DNA of 64,000 nt from Streptomyces sp. NBC_00878 (GCF_026341515.1 NZ_JAPEOK010000001.1:930001-994000); one strand, 5' to 3'; positions 17,285 to 27,558 are shown, counted from the first letter of the stretch. The notes: generated from the sequence alone by a model not told the origin. Program-made: numbers and translations.

Positions 17285-18259
17285 CTACGCGCGGTCGGCT
17301 ACGCGCCGTCCTGCACGGCGATCAGCGCACACCTGGTCATCCTCTTGCAGGGCCTCGGCGATCATCGCCGCCGTCAGCATCTGCGCGCCTCTGCCACTGG
17401 TCGGGTCGCAGCCGGTGACGTCTCCGATCCGCCTCAGGCGGTAGTCCAGCGTGCTGCGGTGGATGAACAGGCTGCGGGCCGCCTTGTTCCTGCTGTAGTC
17501 AGAGTCGACGAAGGCAGTCAACGTCTCCCACAGAACCTTGTGCGCCCGAAGCGGCCTGATCACCGCAGCCAGGTCGGTCCGCACCTTCTCGTGCAGCGTG
17601 ACCGCATACTCGACCAACACGTCCGAGATCGTGTAGGCACCGCTCGGGCGCAGTCCCGCCACCACCAGCCTCAGCACGTAGGACGCCTCGTTGAACCCAT
17701 CGACGAGGCGTGCTCTGTCCCGTTCCGCAGTCGCGAGCCAGCCCCTGCCGCCAAGACACTGGGTCAGCCTCGTCACCGAGCGTTCGCCGCTGTCTGGACC
17801 GGCTGTCGGGATGAAGAGGACGACGTTGCCGTCCCGGTGCGTCAGCAGCGTGTGCTCTCCCGCCACCGCGCGTAACGCAGCCACCTCGCGTCCGGGCTCC
17901 GCAAGCCTCACCACGGCGATCAGGTATCGAGGAGTAAGCCCTTCGAGCACGTCCGCGGGCAGCGGATGACCGTCGGCGAGGTCGCCTGCCAGATCACGCG
18001 AATCATCCGCAGTGGTTTTTTGCTGGTATCCGTCGAGGAAGTCCTGCAGCAGGCTACCCCCGGCGCGCACGATGGCGGCCAGCCTCGGATCACCTGCCGC
18101 CGCCTTGGTCAACAGCTCAACCAGCTCGTCCGGCTTGTTACCGGTCCACTCCTGCCCTGCGGCCCGCACCTTCGCCCTGAAGTCAGCGACCCCGTCCTCT
18201 TCCGGCGTCGAGCGGAGCGCCTCGACCGGGGATAACGACCTGCCTAACATTTCGACCAT
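17285..18259 (-). CDS. PucR/CdaR-type transcriptional regulator
   Basis: A 324-residue regulator whose C-terminus is the PucR-type helix-turn-helix: LWETLTAFVDSDYSRNKAAR, then LFIHRSTLDYRLRRIGDVTG. The middle part resembles the GGDEF-like sensory domain found in CdaR/PucR proteins. The ATG at 18259 follows GAGG by six bases. It lies eight bases after a LuxR-family gene, so the two form an operon. Such regulators respond to small-molecule signals and often sit in secondary-metabolite clusters. It may control the neighbouring terpenoid genes, although the direct target is unknown. Confidence 0.85.
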   Translation of the reverse strand: MVEMLGRSLSPVEALRSTPEEDGVADFRAKVRAAGQEWTGNKPDELVELLTKAAAGDPRLAAIVRAGGSLLQDFLDGYQQKTTADDSRDLAGDLADGHPLPADVLEGLTPRYLIAVVRLAEPGREVAALRAVAGEHTLLTHRDGNVVLFIPTAGPDSGERSVTRLTQCLGGRGWLATAERDRARLVDGFNEASYVLRLVVAGLRPSGAYTISDVLVEYAVTLHEKVRTDLAAVIRPLRAHKVLWETLTAFVDSDYSRNKAARSLFIHRSTLDYRLRRIGDVTGCDPTSGRGAQMLTAAMIAEALQEDDQVCADRRAGRRVADRA

Positions 18260-18267
18260 TCCTCACC

Positions 18268-18744
18268 TCATCTTCCCGAATGGTGCGGTCGCCCATAAGA
18301 CCGCACCTGACGCTTTCTACAGATGCCGCTCAGGTAGTTCCTGACGGTATTTTCGGTCAGGCACATATTGAGGGCCACTTCGCGGGTCACCAAGCCGGAG
18401 GCGAGCAGCGCCATAATTCGCTTTTCCCGGTGCGACAGCCGGACCGTGCGCTTTCGCCTTCCCCTCACCACCGGATTCGGCTGCGTCGACACCGCCGCCG
18501 TCCAACAGCACGTGGGCAGCAACTTGACGTCCGACTCGATCGAGAACCGCCTCACTTCCTGGGCCATGCCAGGTCCGCAAGACAAAAGGACGTCATCGCC
18601 CGAACGGACCTCATGGAGGTCGCGTACCACCCGGGCTTCCGGCCAGGAAAGGCAAATCGATCCGGCACCGTGAGAACCGACCAAAGCCACTGACATTAAC
18701 GCCGGAGAAAATTCTCCCGCCGGAGCAGTGTGGGTTTTCGGCAC
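18268..18744 (-). CDS. LuxR-family regulator with a short N-terminal domain
   Basis: A 158-residue protein. The C-terminal third is a LuxR helix-turn-helix (LSHREKRIMALLASGLVTRE, then VALNMCLTENTVRNYLSGI). The first ~95 residues resemble no receiver domain I know and contain three or four cysteines. It is the first gene of a two-gene operon with the PucR-type regulator. Its upstream region is very AT-rich for this genome, including ATATT-GT-AATAT at 18829-18840, and is probably the promoter. Confidence 0.8.
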   Translation of the reverse strand: MPKTHTAPAGEFSPALMSVALVGSHGAGSICLSWPEARVVRDLHEVRSGDDVLLSCGPGMAQEVRRFSIESDVKLLPTCCWTAAVSTQPNPVVRGRRKRTVRLSHREKRIMALLASGLVTREVALNMCLTENTVRNYLSGICRKRQVRSYGRPHHSGR

Positions 18745-18994
18745 GGCACTCTCCGTCCATGTCCACGAGGGCGCATCGGAGCCTGTGGCGAGTCACTCCG
18801 ACCCTGAAGATCCTAACACGGATACTAAATATTGTAATATATTACCCGCCAGTTACGTTCCTTTATGTCTTATATCTACTTCTTTTCCTTGGAATTACCC
18901 CTTGAACATCGTCAGGTGTATTCCAACCGCTTGTCAGGCATATTCCAATCGCTTGAGCGAAGTACGCCGTCGGCCGACGATGGCGTCGTGGTGG
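18745..18994. promoter_or_regulatory. AT-rich spacer upstream of the luxR-pucR operon
   Basis: About 250 bases, with an island of AT-rich DNA at roughly 18820-18900, unusual for this window. It is the likely promoter region for the leftward LuxR gene. No coding frame is convincing. Confidence 0.4.
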
Positions 18995-19440
18995 TCGAGC
19001 GGGATCAACTCGTGGCGCCCGAGCCGCCCTCCGCACCAGGTTCATCGCGGATCGCCCGGGTGGTCTTGGCGATGTTGTCGGCTCCGGGGATTTCAGCACG
19101 CCGATGGCGAGATTGCGGAAGATCGCCATGGCGCGAGGTGCGGTCCCGGTCTCCACTCGCCAGTGGGCACGGATCGCGGCGGCCAGATCTGCCGGGGCCG
19201 GTCCGGTGGGCGTCGAGGCTGGTGACGGCGTAAACGCTCTCACAGGTCTCGCGTTCGCCGGTGGGCTCGCGCCGACGGTGGACTCGTAACGCCCCTGACG
19301 CCACCCTGGCCGCGGTCGACTCCCGATCAAGATCCGGACCATGCGCGGGCCAGAGTCCGACTGTTTCCTCTACCGTCCATCGTTTGCGCAGGTCACGGGC
19401 GCCTGCGGCCTGTACCACCAACAGACGAAGAACCTGCCGG
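18995..19440 (-). pseudogene. ISAs1-type transposase relic
   Basis: Pieces of an ISAs1-family transposase C-terminus are found in shifting minus-strand frames: CESVYAVTSLDAHRTGP, then ADLAAAIRAHWRVE, then TGTAPRAMAIFRNLAIGVLK, then ADNIAKTTRAIRDEP. The segment between WRVE and TGTAPRAM (normally about 18 residues) is missing, and at least two frameshifts separate the parts. It marks the right edge of the island before the conserved transporter genes. Confidence 0.7.
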
Positions 19441-19564
19441 CATTACGGCCTCCAACGCCAGTCGATCATCCACGCCTGGAACGCCCCAATGTGTGCGCGG
19501 CTGACCAGCCGCCTCATGAGTCGCCGGGTACACGGACGCGGATCGCGCCCTGTGCGGTGCAGTG

Positions 19565-20752
19565 TCAGTTCACCCTCACTGGATGCGTGAGGTTCTCTCC
19601 GGTCGCCGGGGCGAACACGTGGGCCTTGGCCATGTCGACCCGCAGCTCCACGGGTTCGCCCTCGCGGGCACGCGTGGCGGCGTCCAGGCGGGCCACCATG
19701 TGGGAGGCGTCGGCGCCGGTGTCGCGCTGGCCCGAGTCCCTGGCGAGTTCCTCCAGTTCGGTGGTCGTCGCGGGCCCGCCCTCCGCGCTGAAGTAGATGT
19801 ACACATCGGAGCCCAGCGACTCCAGTACCTCCACGGTGGCGGTGAAGACCGGGCCCGTCCGGGCCCGGTCGTGCGCCAGGGCCACGTCCTCGAATGCCTC
19901 CGGTCGCAGCCCGACGATGACCTCCCGGGGCGCGTTCTGCCGTTCCAGCGCCTGCCTCGTACGGTCGTCGAGAGGCAGGTCGCCCAGGGGTGAACGCAGG
20001 GCGCCGCCCTCCAGGGTCGCGTTCAGGAAGTTCATCGCCGGGGAGCCGATGAAGCCCGCGACGAAGATGTTGCGCGGGAAGTCGTACAGCTCGGCGGGTG
20101 TGCCGATCTGCTGGACCAGGCCCTGCCGCATGACCACGACCCGGTCGCCGAGCGTCATCGCCTCGGTCTGGTCGTGGGTGACGTACACGGTGGTCGTGCC
20201 GAGGCGCCGCTGCAGCCGGGAGATCTGGGTGCGCATCTGTACCCGGAGTTTGGCGTCCAGGTTGGACAGCGGCTCGTCCATCAGGAACGCCTTGGGGTCA
20301 CGGACGATCGCCCGGCCCATGGCCACCCGCTGGCGCTGACCGCCCGAGAGGTTGGCGGGCTTGCGGTCCAGGTGCTCGGTCAGGTCGAGGACCCGGGCGG
20401 CTTCCGTCACCTTGGCGTTGATGGTGGCCTTGTCCACCTTGGCCAGGCGCAGCGGGAAGCCCATGTTCTCCGCGACGTTCATGTGCGGGTACAGGGCATA
20501 GCTCTGGAACACCATGGCGATGTCGCGTTCCTTGGGAGCGAGGTCGTTGACGACCCGGTCTCCGATGCGCAGGGTCCCCTCGGTGATGTCCTCGAGTCCA
20601 GCGATCATGTTCAGGGTGGTGGACTTGCCGCATCCGGACGGACCGACCAGGATCACGAACTCGCCGTCGGCGATGTCGAGGTCCACGTCCTTCACGGCGA
20701 GGGCCCCGTCGGGGAATCGCTTGGTGACTCCCTCAAGGATGATCTCGGCCAT
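19565..20752 (-). CDS. sugC: sugar ABC importer ATPase, SugC type
   Basis: A 395-residue ATPase of the MalK/UgpC/SugC group. Walker A is GPSGCGKS, the signature is LSGGQRQRVAMGRA, Walker B is AFLMDEPLSNLD and the switch His is in VTHDQTEAM. A C-terminal TOBE/OB region (from about 240) is typical of carbohydrate importers. The start is ATG 20752. It ends a four-gene operon in the order binding protein, permease, permease, ATPase, the same as lpqY-sugA-sugB-sugC. It powers uptake of trehalose or a related disaccharide. SugC/MsmK-type ATPases can serve several importers, so it may also energise the ATPase-less systems at 57-61 kb and 63 kb. Confidence 0.9.
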   Translation of the reverse strand: MAEIILEGVTKRFPDGALAVKDVDLDIADGEFVILVGPSGCGKSTTLNMIAGLEDITEGTLRIGDRVVNDLAPKERDIAMVFQSYALYPHMNVAENMGFPLRLAKVDKATINAKVTEAARVLDLTEHLDRKPANLSGGQRQRVAMGRAIVRDPKAFLMDEPLSNLDAKLRVQMRTQISRLQRRLGTTTVYVTHDQTEAMTLGDRVVVMRQGLVQQIGTPAELYDFPRNIFVAGFIGSPAMNFLNATLEGGALRSPLGDLPLDDRTRQALERQNAPREVIVGLRPEAFEDVALAHDRARTGPVFTATVEVLESLGSDVYIYFSAEGGPATTTELEELARDSGQRDTGADASHMVARLDAATRAREGEPVELRVDMAKAHVFAPATGENLTHPVRVN

Positions 20753-20778
20753 GGCTGGTGCCTCCTTGCCTTCCCCGT

Positions 20779-21612
20779 TCAGCCCTTGACTGCCCCGGAG
20801 GTCAGTCCGGCGACGATCCGCCGCTGGAAGAACAGGACGAAGATGATGATCGGGATGGTGATGACCACAGCGGCGGCGGCGATCGACCCGGTGGGCTGCT
20901 GGAACTGGGAGCTTCCGGTGAAGAACGCGATCGCGGCAGGCACCGTGCGCGCGGACTCGGTGGACGTCAGCGAGATCGCGAACAGGAAGTCGTTCCAGCA
21001 GAAGATGAACACGAGGATGGCCGTGGTGAACACGCCAGGCGCGGCCAGCGGCACGATGACCATCCGGAAGGCCTGCGCGGGCGTCGCCCCGTCGACCTTG
21101 GCGGCCTTCTCCAGATCCCAGGGGATCTCCCGGAAGAAGGCCGACAGGGTGTAGATCGCGAGCGGCAGGGAGAAGGTCATGTACGGGATGATCAGCCCGA
21201 TCCAGGTGTCGAAGATCCCGATGATCCGCTCGATGTTGAACAGCGGTGACACCAGGGAGATCGGGGGGAACATGGCGATCAGCAGTGACATGCCGATGAG
21301 CACCCGCTTGCCGGGGAAGCGCAGCCTGGCCACCGCGTAGGCGGCCATGGTGCCCAGCGCCACCGCGATCACCGTGGAGATCAGGGCGATACCGATGGAG
21401 TTGATCAGCGCACGGGTGAACTCGGAGGTGTCGAAGATGCCCCGGTAGTTCTCCAGGGTCCAGTCCCTGGGGATGTAGTCGCCGTCCGTGAGGGTGCTGG
21501 GGTCCTTGAACGACAGCGCCGCGATCCACCACACCGGGAACAGGGCGTACAGCACCACCACCACGTTGATGACACCCCATCGGGCGGCATGGGTCTTTCC
21601 CACCTCGGCCAT
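20779..21612 (-). CDS. sugB: sugar ABC importer permease, SugB type
   Basis: A 277-residue inner-membrane permease with about six hydrophobic segments and the EAA loop [20 protein letters not shown] that contacts the ATPase. The ATG at 21612 overlaps the stop of the preceding permease by one base. It is third in the LpqY-SugABC-type operon. The predicted partner is the sugA product, and together they form the channel. Confidence 0.9.
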   Translation of the reverse strand: MAEVGKTHAARWGVINVVVVLYALFPVWWIAALSFKDPSTLTDGDYIPRDWTLENYRGIFDTSEFTRALINSIGIALISTVIAVALGTMAAYAVARLRFPGKRVLIGMSLLIAMFPPISLVSPLFNIERIIGIFDTWIGLIIPYMTFSLPLAIYTLSAFFREIPWDLEKAAKVDGATPAQAFRMVIVPLAAPGVFTTAILVFIFCWNDFLFAISLTSTESARTVPAAIAFFTGSSQFQQPTGSIAAAAVVITIPIIIFVLFFQRRIVAGLTSGAVKG

Positions 21613-22529
21613 CAGCGCTTCACCTCCGCGCCGGGTGCGGCAGCGCCGAACATCTTGACGAAGGTGAAGGCGATGATCCCGACGCAGATGAAGATCAGGA
21701 CCGAGATCGCCGACCCGATGCCCAGGTTCAGCGCGGTGAACAGGTTGTCGTACCCGAGGATCGACAGGGAGCCGGTCCCCTGGGCGCCCCCGGTCAGGAT
21801 GTAGATGTTGTCGAAGATCCGGAACGCGTCCAGTGTGCGGAAGAGCAGTGCCACCAGGATGGCCGGTTTCATCAGCGGCAGCATGATCTTGGTGAAGCGC
21901 TGCCAGGCGGTGGCACCGTCCACCATGGCCGCCTTCAGGGTCTCCTCGGGGACCAGCGCGAGGCCCGCGAGCAGCAGCAGGGCCATGAACGGCGTCGTCT
22001 TCCACACCTCGGCGAGGATGATCAGCCAGAGCGCGGGCCACTGCTCGGTCAGCGGGGCGTCCCCGCTGGGCAACAGCTCGGCGAGGTATCCGAGGTCCGG
22101 GGTCCAGGCGTACTGCCAGGAGAAGGCGGCGACCACGGTGACGATCCCGTACGGAATGAGGACCGACGTGCGGACGACGCCGCGCCAGAAGATCGTGCGG
22201 TGCATCACCAGGGCGAGCATCATTCCGAGGACCAGTTCGATCGCCACGGAGACGGTGGTAATGAACAGCGTGACCCAGAAGGCGTCCCACCAGAACGGGG
22301 AGGACAGCACAGCCCCGTAGTTGCTCAGGCCCACGAACTCGGCCCGTCCGGGGAAGCGCAGGTCGTACCGCTGGAGGGACAGATAGATGGCGTACCCGAT
22401 GGGGTAGGCGGTCACGGCGATCATGACGACAACGGCGGGTGCGCAGAGCAGCCAGCCGAGCCGCCGCTCCTGCCTGGCGCCCGCCGAGAGCGCCGCTTGG
22501 TCCGGCTCCGTATGCTCCGTCTGGTTCAC
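21612..22529 (-). CDS. sugA: sugar ABC importer permease, SugA type
   Basis: A 305-residue permease of the MalF/SugA type with six hydrophobic segments and the EAA loop [20 protein letters not shown]. The start is a GTG at 22529 that overlaps the binding-protein stop (GTGA). A much longer open frame continues upstream of it, but that part is antiparallel-frame shadow of the binding-protein gene. It pairs with the SugB-type permease encoded next. Confidence 0.9.
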   Translation of the reverse strand: MNQTEHTEPDQAALSAGARQERRLGWLLCAPAVVVMIAVTAYPIGYAIYLSLQRYDLRFPGRAEFVGLSNYGAVLSSPFWWDAFWVTLFITTVSVAIELVLGMMLALVMHRTIFWRGVVRTSVLIPYGIVTVVAAFSWQYAWTPDLGYLAELLPSGDAPLTEQWPALWLIILAEVWKTTPFMALLLLAGLALVPEETLKAAMVDGATAWQRFTKIMLPLMKPAILVALLFRTLDAFRIFDNIYILTGGAQGTGSLSILGYDNLFTALNLGIGSAISVLIFICVGIIAFTFVKMFGAAAPGAEVKR

Positions 22530-23836
22530 GGGATCACACCCTCGGATCGCAGGGCATCGTCGATCTGCTCCCTGATGGTGTTGACGGAACTCACCGGTTT
22601 GATCCCGGACGGCGGAGACAGCGTGTGGGAGACCGCGATCGACACGTTCTGGTAGACAGGAGTGATCGGGCGTACGCTCGCCGATTCCAAGGAGGCCAGC
22701 ACCTCCCGGGAGAAGGGGTACTCCTTCATGAACGCGGGCTCGTCGTACAGGGCGCGCAGGGTGGGCGGCAGACCGCCCTCGAGCGCGGCGGTGAGCTGGT
22801 TCTCCCGGTTGCGCAGGCACAGCGCCGCCTCGAAGGCCAGGTCGGGGTGGCGCGAGTAGGCGCTCACCGCCAGATCGATGCCGCCGATGGTGGGCCGTGC
22901 CGGGCGGTTCGCGTCGACCCGGGGGTACGGCGCCCAGCGGAAGTTCTTGAACAGCGCGGGGTTGTTCGCCTTCATCGACGGATAGACGAACGGGTAGTTG
23001 AGCTCGAACGCCGCCGTCCCCGACTCCATGGCGAGGCGGTTCTGGTCCTCCATCTGGTTGGGCAGGGAGGGGTCCGCGGCCGGGGACTTCGCCAGATCGC
23101 GCATGACCCCGGCGGCCCGCACGGCAGGAGGACCGAGGGAGGGCTCGGTCGCGCTCGCGTTGAGGATGGAGCCGCCCGCGCTGTTGATCAGCGTGTTGAA
23201 CCAGACGGTCAGGCCCTCGTACTGGGCGCCCTGGATCTCCACGAAGTGCGGTTTGCCCTGCCGGGCGAGGGCGCCGGCCATGTCCAGCATCTCGGCCCAG
23301 GTCTTGGGCGGGGTGGGCACCAGGTCCTTGCGGTACCACAGGAGCTGGGTGTTGGTGTTGTACGGGACGGCGTACAGCTTGCCTTTCCAGGTCGAGGTCT
23401 GCAGCGGTACGCGCAGGGTGCCCTCGACGGCCTGCCGCTTCGCCGCCCCCGTCCATTCCCGGATCCAGCGTGCCTCGGCGAACTCCGCCGCCCAGGTGAC
23501 GTCCAGGCCCATGATGTCGATCGAGTCGTCCTCGGCGGCGAGTCTGCGGACAAGCTGCTGGCGCTGGCCGTCCGCGGCGCGCGGGAGCTTGTTGTAGCTG
23601 ATCCGGTAGCGGCCGCCCGACGCCTGGCTGCACCGGTCGGCCGCCTTCTGCAGCGCACCGGAGTCGTCGGGGAAGTTGTACCAGTTGAGGGTGGGCGTGC
23701 CGGAGCCCTCGTCACTGCCACAAGCGGCCAGCGCCGACGCCAGCAACGGCAGTACGGCGAGCGCCCGCAGCCATCGTGTCCCTCTGGGGCGTCCGTTCTG
23801 ATCCGGAACGGGACGGTAGCCGCACCTCGCGTGCAC
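22526..23836 (-). CDS. lpqY: trehalose-type solute-binding lipoprotein, LpqY-like
   Basis: A cell-surface lipoprotein of about 436 residues with the lipobox LASALAAC. The mature part closely follows LpqY, the trehalose receptor of mycobacteria: [47 protein letters not shown] and [14 protein letters not shown] all have direct counterparts. Operon order (lpqY-sugA-sugB-sugC) supports the assignment. Start choice is uncertain: GTG 23836 gives a normal signal peptide, while the open frame reaches back to an ATG at 23920 through a stretch with a rare TTA codon. In Streptomyces this importer may take up trehalose or recover it from the envelope. Confidence 0.85.
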   Translation of the reverse strand: MHARCGYRPVPDQNGRPRGTRWLRALAVLPLLASALAACGSDEGSGTPTLNWYNFPDDSGALQKAADRCSQASGGRYRISYNKLPRAADGQRQQLVRRLAAEDDSIDIMGLDVTWAAEFAEARWIREWTGAAKRQAVEGTLRVPLQTSTWKGKLYAVPYNTNTQLLWYRKDLVPTPPKTWAEMLDMAGALARQGKPHFVEIQGAQYEGLTVWFNTLINSAGGSILNASATEPSLGPPAVRAAGVMRDLAKSPAADPSLPNQMEDQNRLAMESGTAAFELNYPFVYPSMKANNPALFKNFRWAPYPRVDANRPARPTIGGIDLAVSAYSRHPDLAFEAALCLRNRENQLTAALEGGLPPTLRALYDEPAFMKEYPFSREVLASLESASVRPITPVYQNVSIAVSHTLSPPSGIKPVSSVNTIREQIDDALRSEGVIP

Positions 23837-24013
23837 GCGCTCCACACCTCGCTTCCGGACGGTGGCACAGGCCTCGGACCTCGCAGCGTTTCCCTGCCCG
23901 GCGAACACTAAAGACCACATACGGCAAGATCAAGGACATATCGCACAGAATCGCCCGGCGGTGTTTGACCGTCCCATGGCGCTCGGTCCCGTCCGGTCCC
24001 CAGGAACGACGAA

Positions 24014-24045
24014 GAGGCCACTTCCGGTAAACCGGAAATGACCTC
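24014..24045 (-). terminator. hairpin downstream of the tRNA gene
   Basis: On the minus strand GAGGTCATTTCCGG and CCGGAAGTGGCCTC form a 14-bp stem (two G-U pairs) around a TTTA loop. It lies 20 bases after the tRNA-Pro 3' end and probably ends its transcript. The U-rich tract is weak, as is common in high-GC genomes. Confidence 0.7.
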
Positions 24046-24064
24046 CGACCCGCTCTTTCGCAAG

Positions 24065-24138
<74 letters not shown>

Positions 24139-24222
24139 ATGCGCTTCCTCGCGGCGAACCGCGCGAACACGCAGGTGAACCCTACCGTACGGGCCGGGCG
24201 ACCGGGTCGGCGCCGGGGCCGG

Positions 24223-25098
24223 TCAGTCGACGAACAGGCCTCGCGCCGCCGCCCGCGTGTCGAACTCCTCCAGGCGGGCCTGGGCATCGGGCAGGGCGTC
24301 GCACATCGCCTCCAGGAGGACCTGGCCGAGGAGCATGGGGGCGCCCACCGTGTCGAAGACCAGGTCGGTGCCCACGGCGGCCGGGAGCAGCAGGTCGCTG
24401 TGGGCGGCCACCGGGGCGAAGGTGCCGTCGGCGATCGTCACCACGGTCAGTCCCGTGTCGCGGGCCTGGTCGAGCGCGTCGAGGAGCTCGGCCGGGTGGC
24501 GCGGCAGCGCGAAGCACATGAGTGCGCTCGCGCCGGCGTCCCGAGCCATATCGATACGGTCGGCGAGCCGCGAGCCGCCCTCGTCGAGCAGACGTACGTC
24601 CGGGTGGACCTTCGCCGCGAAATAGGCGAAACCGCGCGCCTGTGCCGCGGAGGCCCGCAGTCCGAGCACCGGCAGCGGCCGCGAGGCGGCGAGCAGCCGA
24701 CCCGCGCGCTCCACGGGCCCGGGATCGGCCAGCAGGGACGCCAGTTGGAGCAGGTTGTGGATCTCGGCCCGTACCGCTTGCTGGTACGGGTTGGCCGGCC
24801 GCGCGTCCACGGCCGGTCCGGCGGGTGCCACGTCCCGCAGGTGTCTGCGCAGCGCCGGGTATCCGTCGAAGCCGAGGGCGACCGCGAAGCGGGTCACCGA
24901 CGGCTGGCTCACCCCGGCCAGTTGGGCCAGCTCCACGCTCGACAGGAAGGGTGCGGCCGCTGTCTGCCGCATCAGACAGTGGGCGATACGGCGCTGCGTG
25001 GGCGTCAACCGGCGTCCCTCGAAGAGCTGGTGCAGCCGCGCGGGCGCGACGGCCCCCTGCGGCGCGACGCCTACGCCGACTCCGTCCGTGTCGGTCAC
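24223..25098 (-). CDS. RpiR-family transcriptional regulator
   Basis: A 291-residue regulator with an N-terminal RpiR helix-turn-helix (LTPTQRRIAHCLM, then ELAQLAGVSQPSVTRFAVAL) and a C-terminal SIS domain (about 130-270) that binds a phosphosugar or another small ligand. The GTG at 25098 has GGGAGG upstream. It follows the OpuC-type binding-protein gene by about 140 bases on the same strand. Several actinobacterial RpiR proteins control amine or amino-acid catabolism, so control of the adjacent importer and the divergent catabolic operon is a reasonable inference. Confidence 0.88.
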   Translation of the reverse strand: MTDTDGVGVGVAPQGAVAPARLHQLFEGRRLTPTQRRIAHCLMRQTAAAPFLSSVELAQLAGVSQPSVTRFAVALGFDGYPALRRHLRDVAPAGPAVDARPANPYQQAVRAEIHNLLQLASLLADPGPVERAGRLLAASRPLPVLGLRASAAQARGFAYFAAKVHPDVRLLDEGGSRLADRIDMARDAGASALMCFALPRHPAELLDALDQARDTGLTVVTIADGTFAPVAAHSDLLLPAAVGTDLVFDTVGAPMLLGQVLLEAMCDALPDAQARLEEFDTRAAARGLFVD

Positions 25099-25239
25099 CT
25101 TGGTCCCCCTCCCTGTCGGACGTACCGGTTTCCCTGCCGGACGTACGGGATTCCTTGCCGGGTCCGCCGGACCATCCACACCGGTCGCGCAGGCTGCGCG
25201 GGGTGCGGGCGGTCCTGGCGGTCCGGGCGGCCGTCACGG

Positions 25240-26178
25240 TCAGCTCGCGAGGCCGGCCTGCGTCAGCCACTCCTTGGCGACGTCGGCGGCGTCCTCCTTG
25301 TCGTTGACGAGCTTCTTCATCATCTCCAGCAGGTCCTCGGTGGTGAGCTTGGCCGAGAGGGCGTTGAGCGCCGCCTTGGCCTTGTCGTCAACCGCGGACT
25401 TGTAGACGAGGGGTGTGACGTTCTGCGAGGAGAAGAGGTTCTTCGGGTCCTCCAGGACCACCAGCTTGTCCTCGACGATGGCCGGGTCGGTCGTGTAGAG
25501 GTTGGCGGCCTGCACCTTGTTGTCCTTCAGCAGCTTCAGCAGGGTGCTCTGGGCACCCGCGTCCAGCGGCTGGAACTTCCCGAACTCGACGCCGTAGACC
25601 GTCTTCAGACCGACCCCGCCCTGGGTGCGGGTCTTGAACTCCGAGCCGGCGCCGATGGTCATGTCCTTCGCGACCGGCTTCAGGTCGGCCAGGGTCTTCA
25701 GCTTGTACTTCGCGGCGACCTCGGAGGTGACCGTGACCGAGTCCTTGTCCTCGGCCGCGGCGGAGTCGAGTATCTCCACGGACGACGGGAGCTTCGCCTT
25801 CAGCTCCGCGTTGATTTCCTCCGTACTCGTGGCGGTGCTCTTCTTGTCGACCGCCACGGACAACAGCGCGCCGTTGTACTCCGGGAAGACGCCGATGCCT
25901 CCCTTGACCACCTGGTCGTAGTAGACCTCGCGGGCTCCGATGTCGAACTTGCGGGTCACCTTGAGGCCCTTGTCCTCCAGGGCCTGGGCGTAGATCTCGG
26001 CGAGGAGCTGGTTCTCGGGGAAGTTGGCCGAGCCGACGACGATGGCTTTGCCGCCTCCGCTGTCCTCGCTGCTGCCCGTCAGCGGGTTGTCGTCGCTGTC
26101 GCTGCCGCCGCCTCCGCAGGCGGTCAGGGAGAGAGCGGCGATCACGCCGAAGGCCGCGGCACGGAACATGGCTTTCAT
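25240..26178 (-). CDS. OpuC-type quaternary-amine binding lipoprotein
   Basis: A 312-residue lipoprotein (lipobox LSLTAC, then Gly/Ser/Asp-rich linker) of the OpuAC/ProX family, marked by VVGSANFPENQLLAEIYAQAL and VFPEYNGALL. The family binds glycine betaine, choline, carnitine and, in EgtU-type systems, ergothioneine, through an aromatic box. AAAGGAA precedes the ATG at 26178. It is the last gene of a four-gene importer operon. The ligand cannot be fixed from sequence alone, but the divergent lyase operon suggests a betaine-type amino acid rather than an osmolyte. Confidence 0.88.
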   Translation of the reverse strand: MKAMFRAAAFGVIAALSLTACGGGGSDSDDNPLTGSSEDSGGGKAIVVGSANFPENQLLAEIYAQALEDKGLKVTRKFDIGAREVYYDQVVKGGIGVFPEYNGALLSVAVDKKSTATSTEEINAELKAKLPSSVEILDSAAAEDKDSVTVTSEVAAKYKLKTLADLKPVAKDMTIGAGSEFKTRTQGGVGLKTVYGVEFGKFQPLDAGAQSTLLKLLKDNKVQAANLYTTDPAIVEDKLVVLEDPKNLFSSQNVTPLVYKSAVDDKAKAALNALSAKLTTEDLLEMMKKLVNDKEDAADVAKEWLTQAGLAS

Positions 26179-26206
26179 CGGTGTTTCCTTTCAGGAACTC
26201 AGGAAC

Positions 26207-26896
26207 TCAGGACTTGGTCGCCGAAGGCCGCAGCCCCGGCGAGACGACGACGCGCCGCAGCGCGGTGAAGACGGCCTGGACGACGAGCGCCAGCATGACG
26301 ACGACGGCGGAGCCGCCGATGACCAGTTCGTAGTTGTTGCGGGCGAGTCCGTCGACGATGAAGCGCCCCAGACCGCCGAGCCCGGGATACGCGGCGACGG
26401 TCGCCGTGGCCACGACCTGGATCGCGGCGACCCGCAGCCCGAGCAGGATCAGCGGCAGTGCCATCGGCACCTCGACCTTCAGCAGGACCTCCCAGCCGGT
26501 CATGCCCATCCCGCGCGCGGCGTCCCGGGTGTCGGGATCCACGCCGCGTACGCCCTCGAAGGTGTTGATGAGTATCGGCGGGACCGCCAGCGCGACCAGG
26601 GCGACCAGCACGGGCGTGGTACTCAGTCCGGCGAGCGTGACGACGAGGACGACCAGGCCGAAGGTGGGGATCGCCCGCGCGAGGTTGGCCACACTGGCGA
26701 CGGCGAACGCGCCCCGGCCCGTGTGCCCGACCAGCAGTCCGAACGTCAGCCCGATCAGGGTGGCGAACACCAGCGATATGCCGCTGTAGGTCAGATGCTC
26801 CGCGAGCCGGTGCGGGATGCCGTCGTCCCCGCGCCACTGCTGGGACGACGTCAGCCAGTCGCCCACGAGTTCGAGCTGGTTCAGGAAGTCGTTCAC
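26207..26896 (-). CDS. OpuC-type ABC importer permease (second)
   Basis: A 229-residue permease with five or six membrane segments and the EAA-type loop RDAARGMGMTGWEVLLKVEVP. The start is GTG 26896, overlapping the first permease's stop (GTGA). Paired small permeases like these are typical of OpuC/OsmU systems. It is cotranscribed with the binding lipoprotein gene. Confidence 0.88.
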   Translation of the reverse strand: MNDFLNQLELVGDWLTSSQQWRGDDGIPHRLAEHLTYSGISLVFATLIGLTFGLLVGHTGRGAFAVASVANLARAIPTFGLVVLVVTLAGLSTTPVLVALVALAVPPILINTFEGVRGVDPDTRDAARGMGMTGWEVLLKVEVPMALPLILLGLRVAAIQVVATATVAAYPGLGGLGRFIVDGLARNNYELVIGGSAVVVMLALVVQAVFTALRRVVVSPGLRPSATKS

Positions 26897-27558
26897 GCCG
26901 TCGCCCCCTTGCCGCGCGCCCATGGCGTGAGCAGCCGCTGTGCCAGTACGAGCAGTGCGTCGGTGACGAGGGCCAGCAGCATGATCAGTACGGTCGCGGT
27001 GATGATCGGGGTCGGGAAGTCGAGCTGGAGGCCGCGGGTGATGTAGTAGCCGAGGCCGCCCTGACCGATCAGCTGCCCCACGGCGACGAGGCTGATGGAC
27101 GAGACGGCGGCGACCCGGACTCCGGCGACGACGACGGGCACGGCGATCGGCAGTTCGACCTGGACGACGCGGCGCACCGTGCTGAATCCCATGGCGGTGG
27201 CCGCCTGCCGTACCGGTTCGGGGACCGAGGCCAGTCCGTCCACGACGTTGGGGATGAGCACCGACAGCGTGTAGAGCGTCAGCGGGATCATCACCGTGCG
27301 TTCGGTCAGCCCCGTGTAGCGGACGAAGATCATGAACAGGGCCAGCGACGGGATCGAGTACAGCACGTTGGCCGCGGTCAGGGTCGGCGGGTAGACCCAC
27401 CGCCAGCGGTGGCAGAGCATGCCGAGGGGTATGGAGATGATCAGTCCGAAGAGCACCGGCAGGAGTCCGAGCCGCAGATGGACTCCGGTGTAGTCGGCCA
27501 GCTCACCGATGTGATCGCCGATCCAGTCCCACCGTATGAGCGGTTCACCGTCTCTCAT
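26893..27558 (-). CDS. OpuC-type ABC importer permease (first)
   Basis: A 221-residue permease with about six membrane segments and the loop RQAATAMGFSTVRRVVQVELP. The ATG at 27558 overlaps the ATPase stop as ATGA. It forms the channel with the second permease. Confidence 0.88.
   Translation of the reverse strand: MRDGEPLIRWDWIGDHIGELADYTGVHLRLGLLPVLFGLIISIPLGMLCHRWRWVYPPTLTAANVLYSIPSLALFMIFVRYTGLTERTVMIPLTLYTLSVLIPNVVDGLASVPEPVRQAATAMGFSTVRRVVQVELPIAVPVVVAGVRVAAVSSISLVAVGQLIGQGGLGYYITRGLQLDFPTPIITATVLIMLLALVTDALLVLAQRLLTPWARGKGATA

Noticed and set aside
21612..23633. 673-codon frame suggesting a fused binding protein-permease
   Set aside because: Its first half is an out-of-frame shadow of the lpqY-like gene; the permease starts at GTG 22529 with a GTGA overlap.
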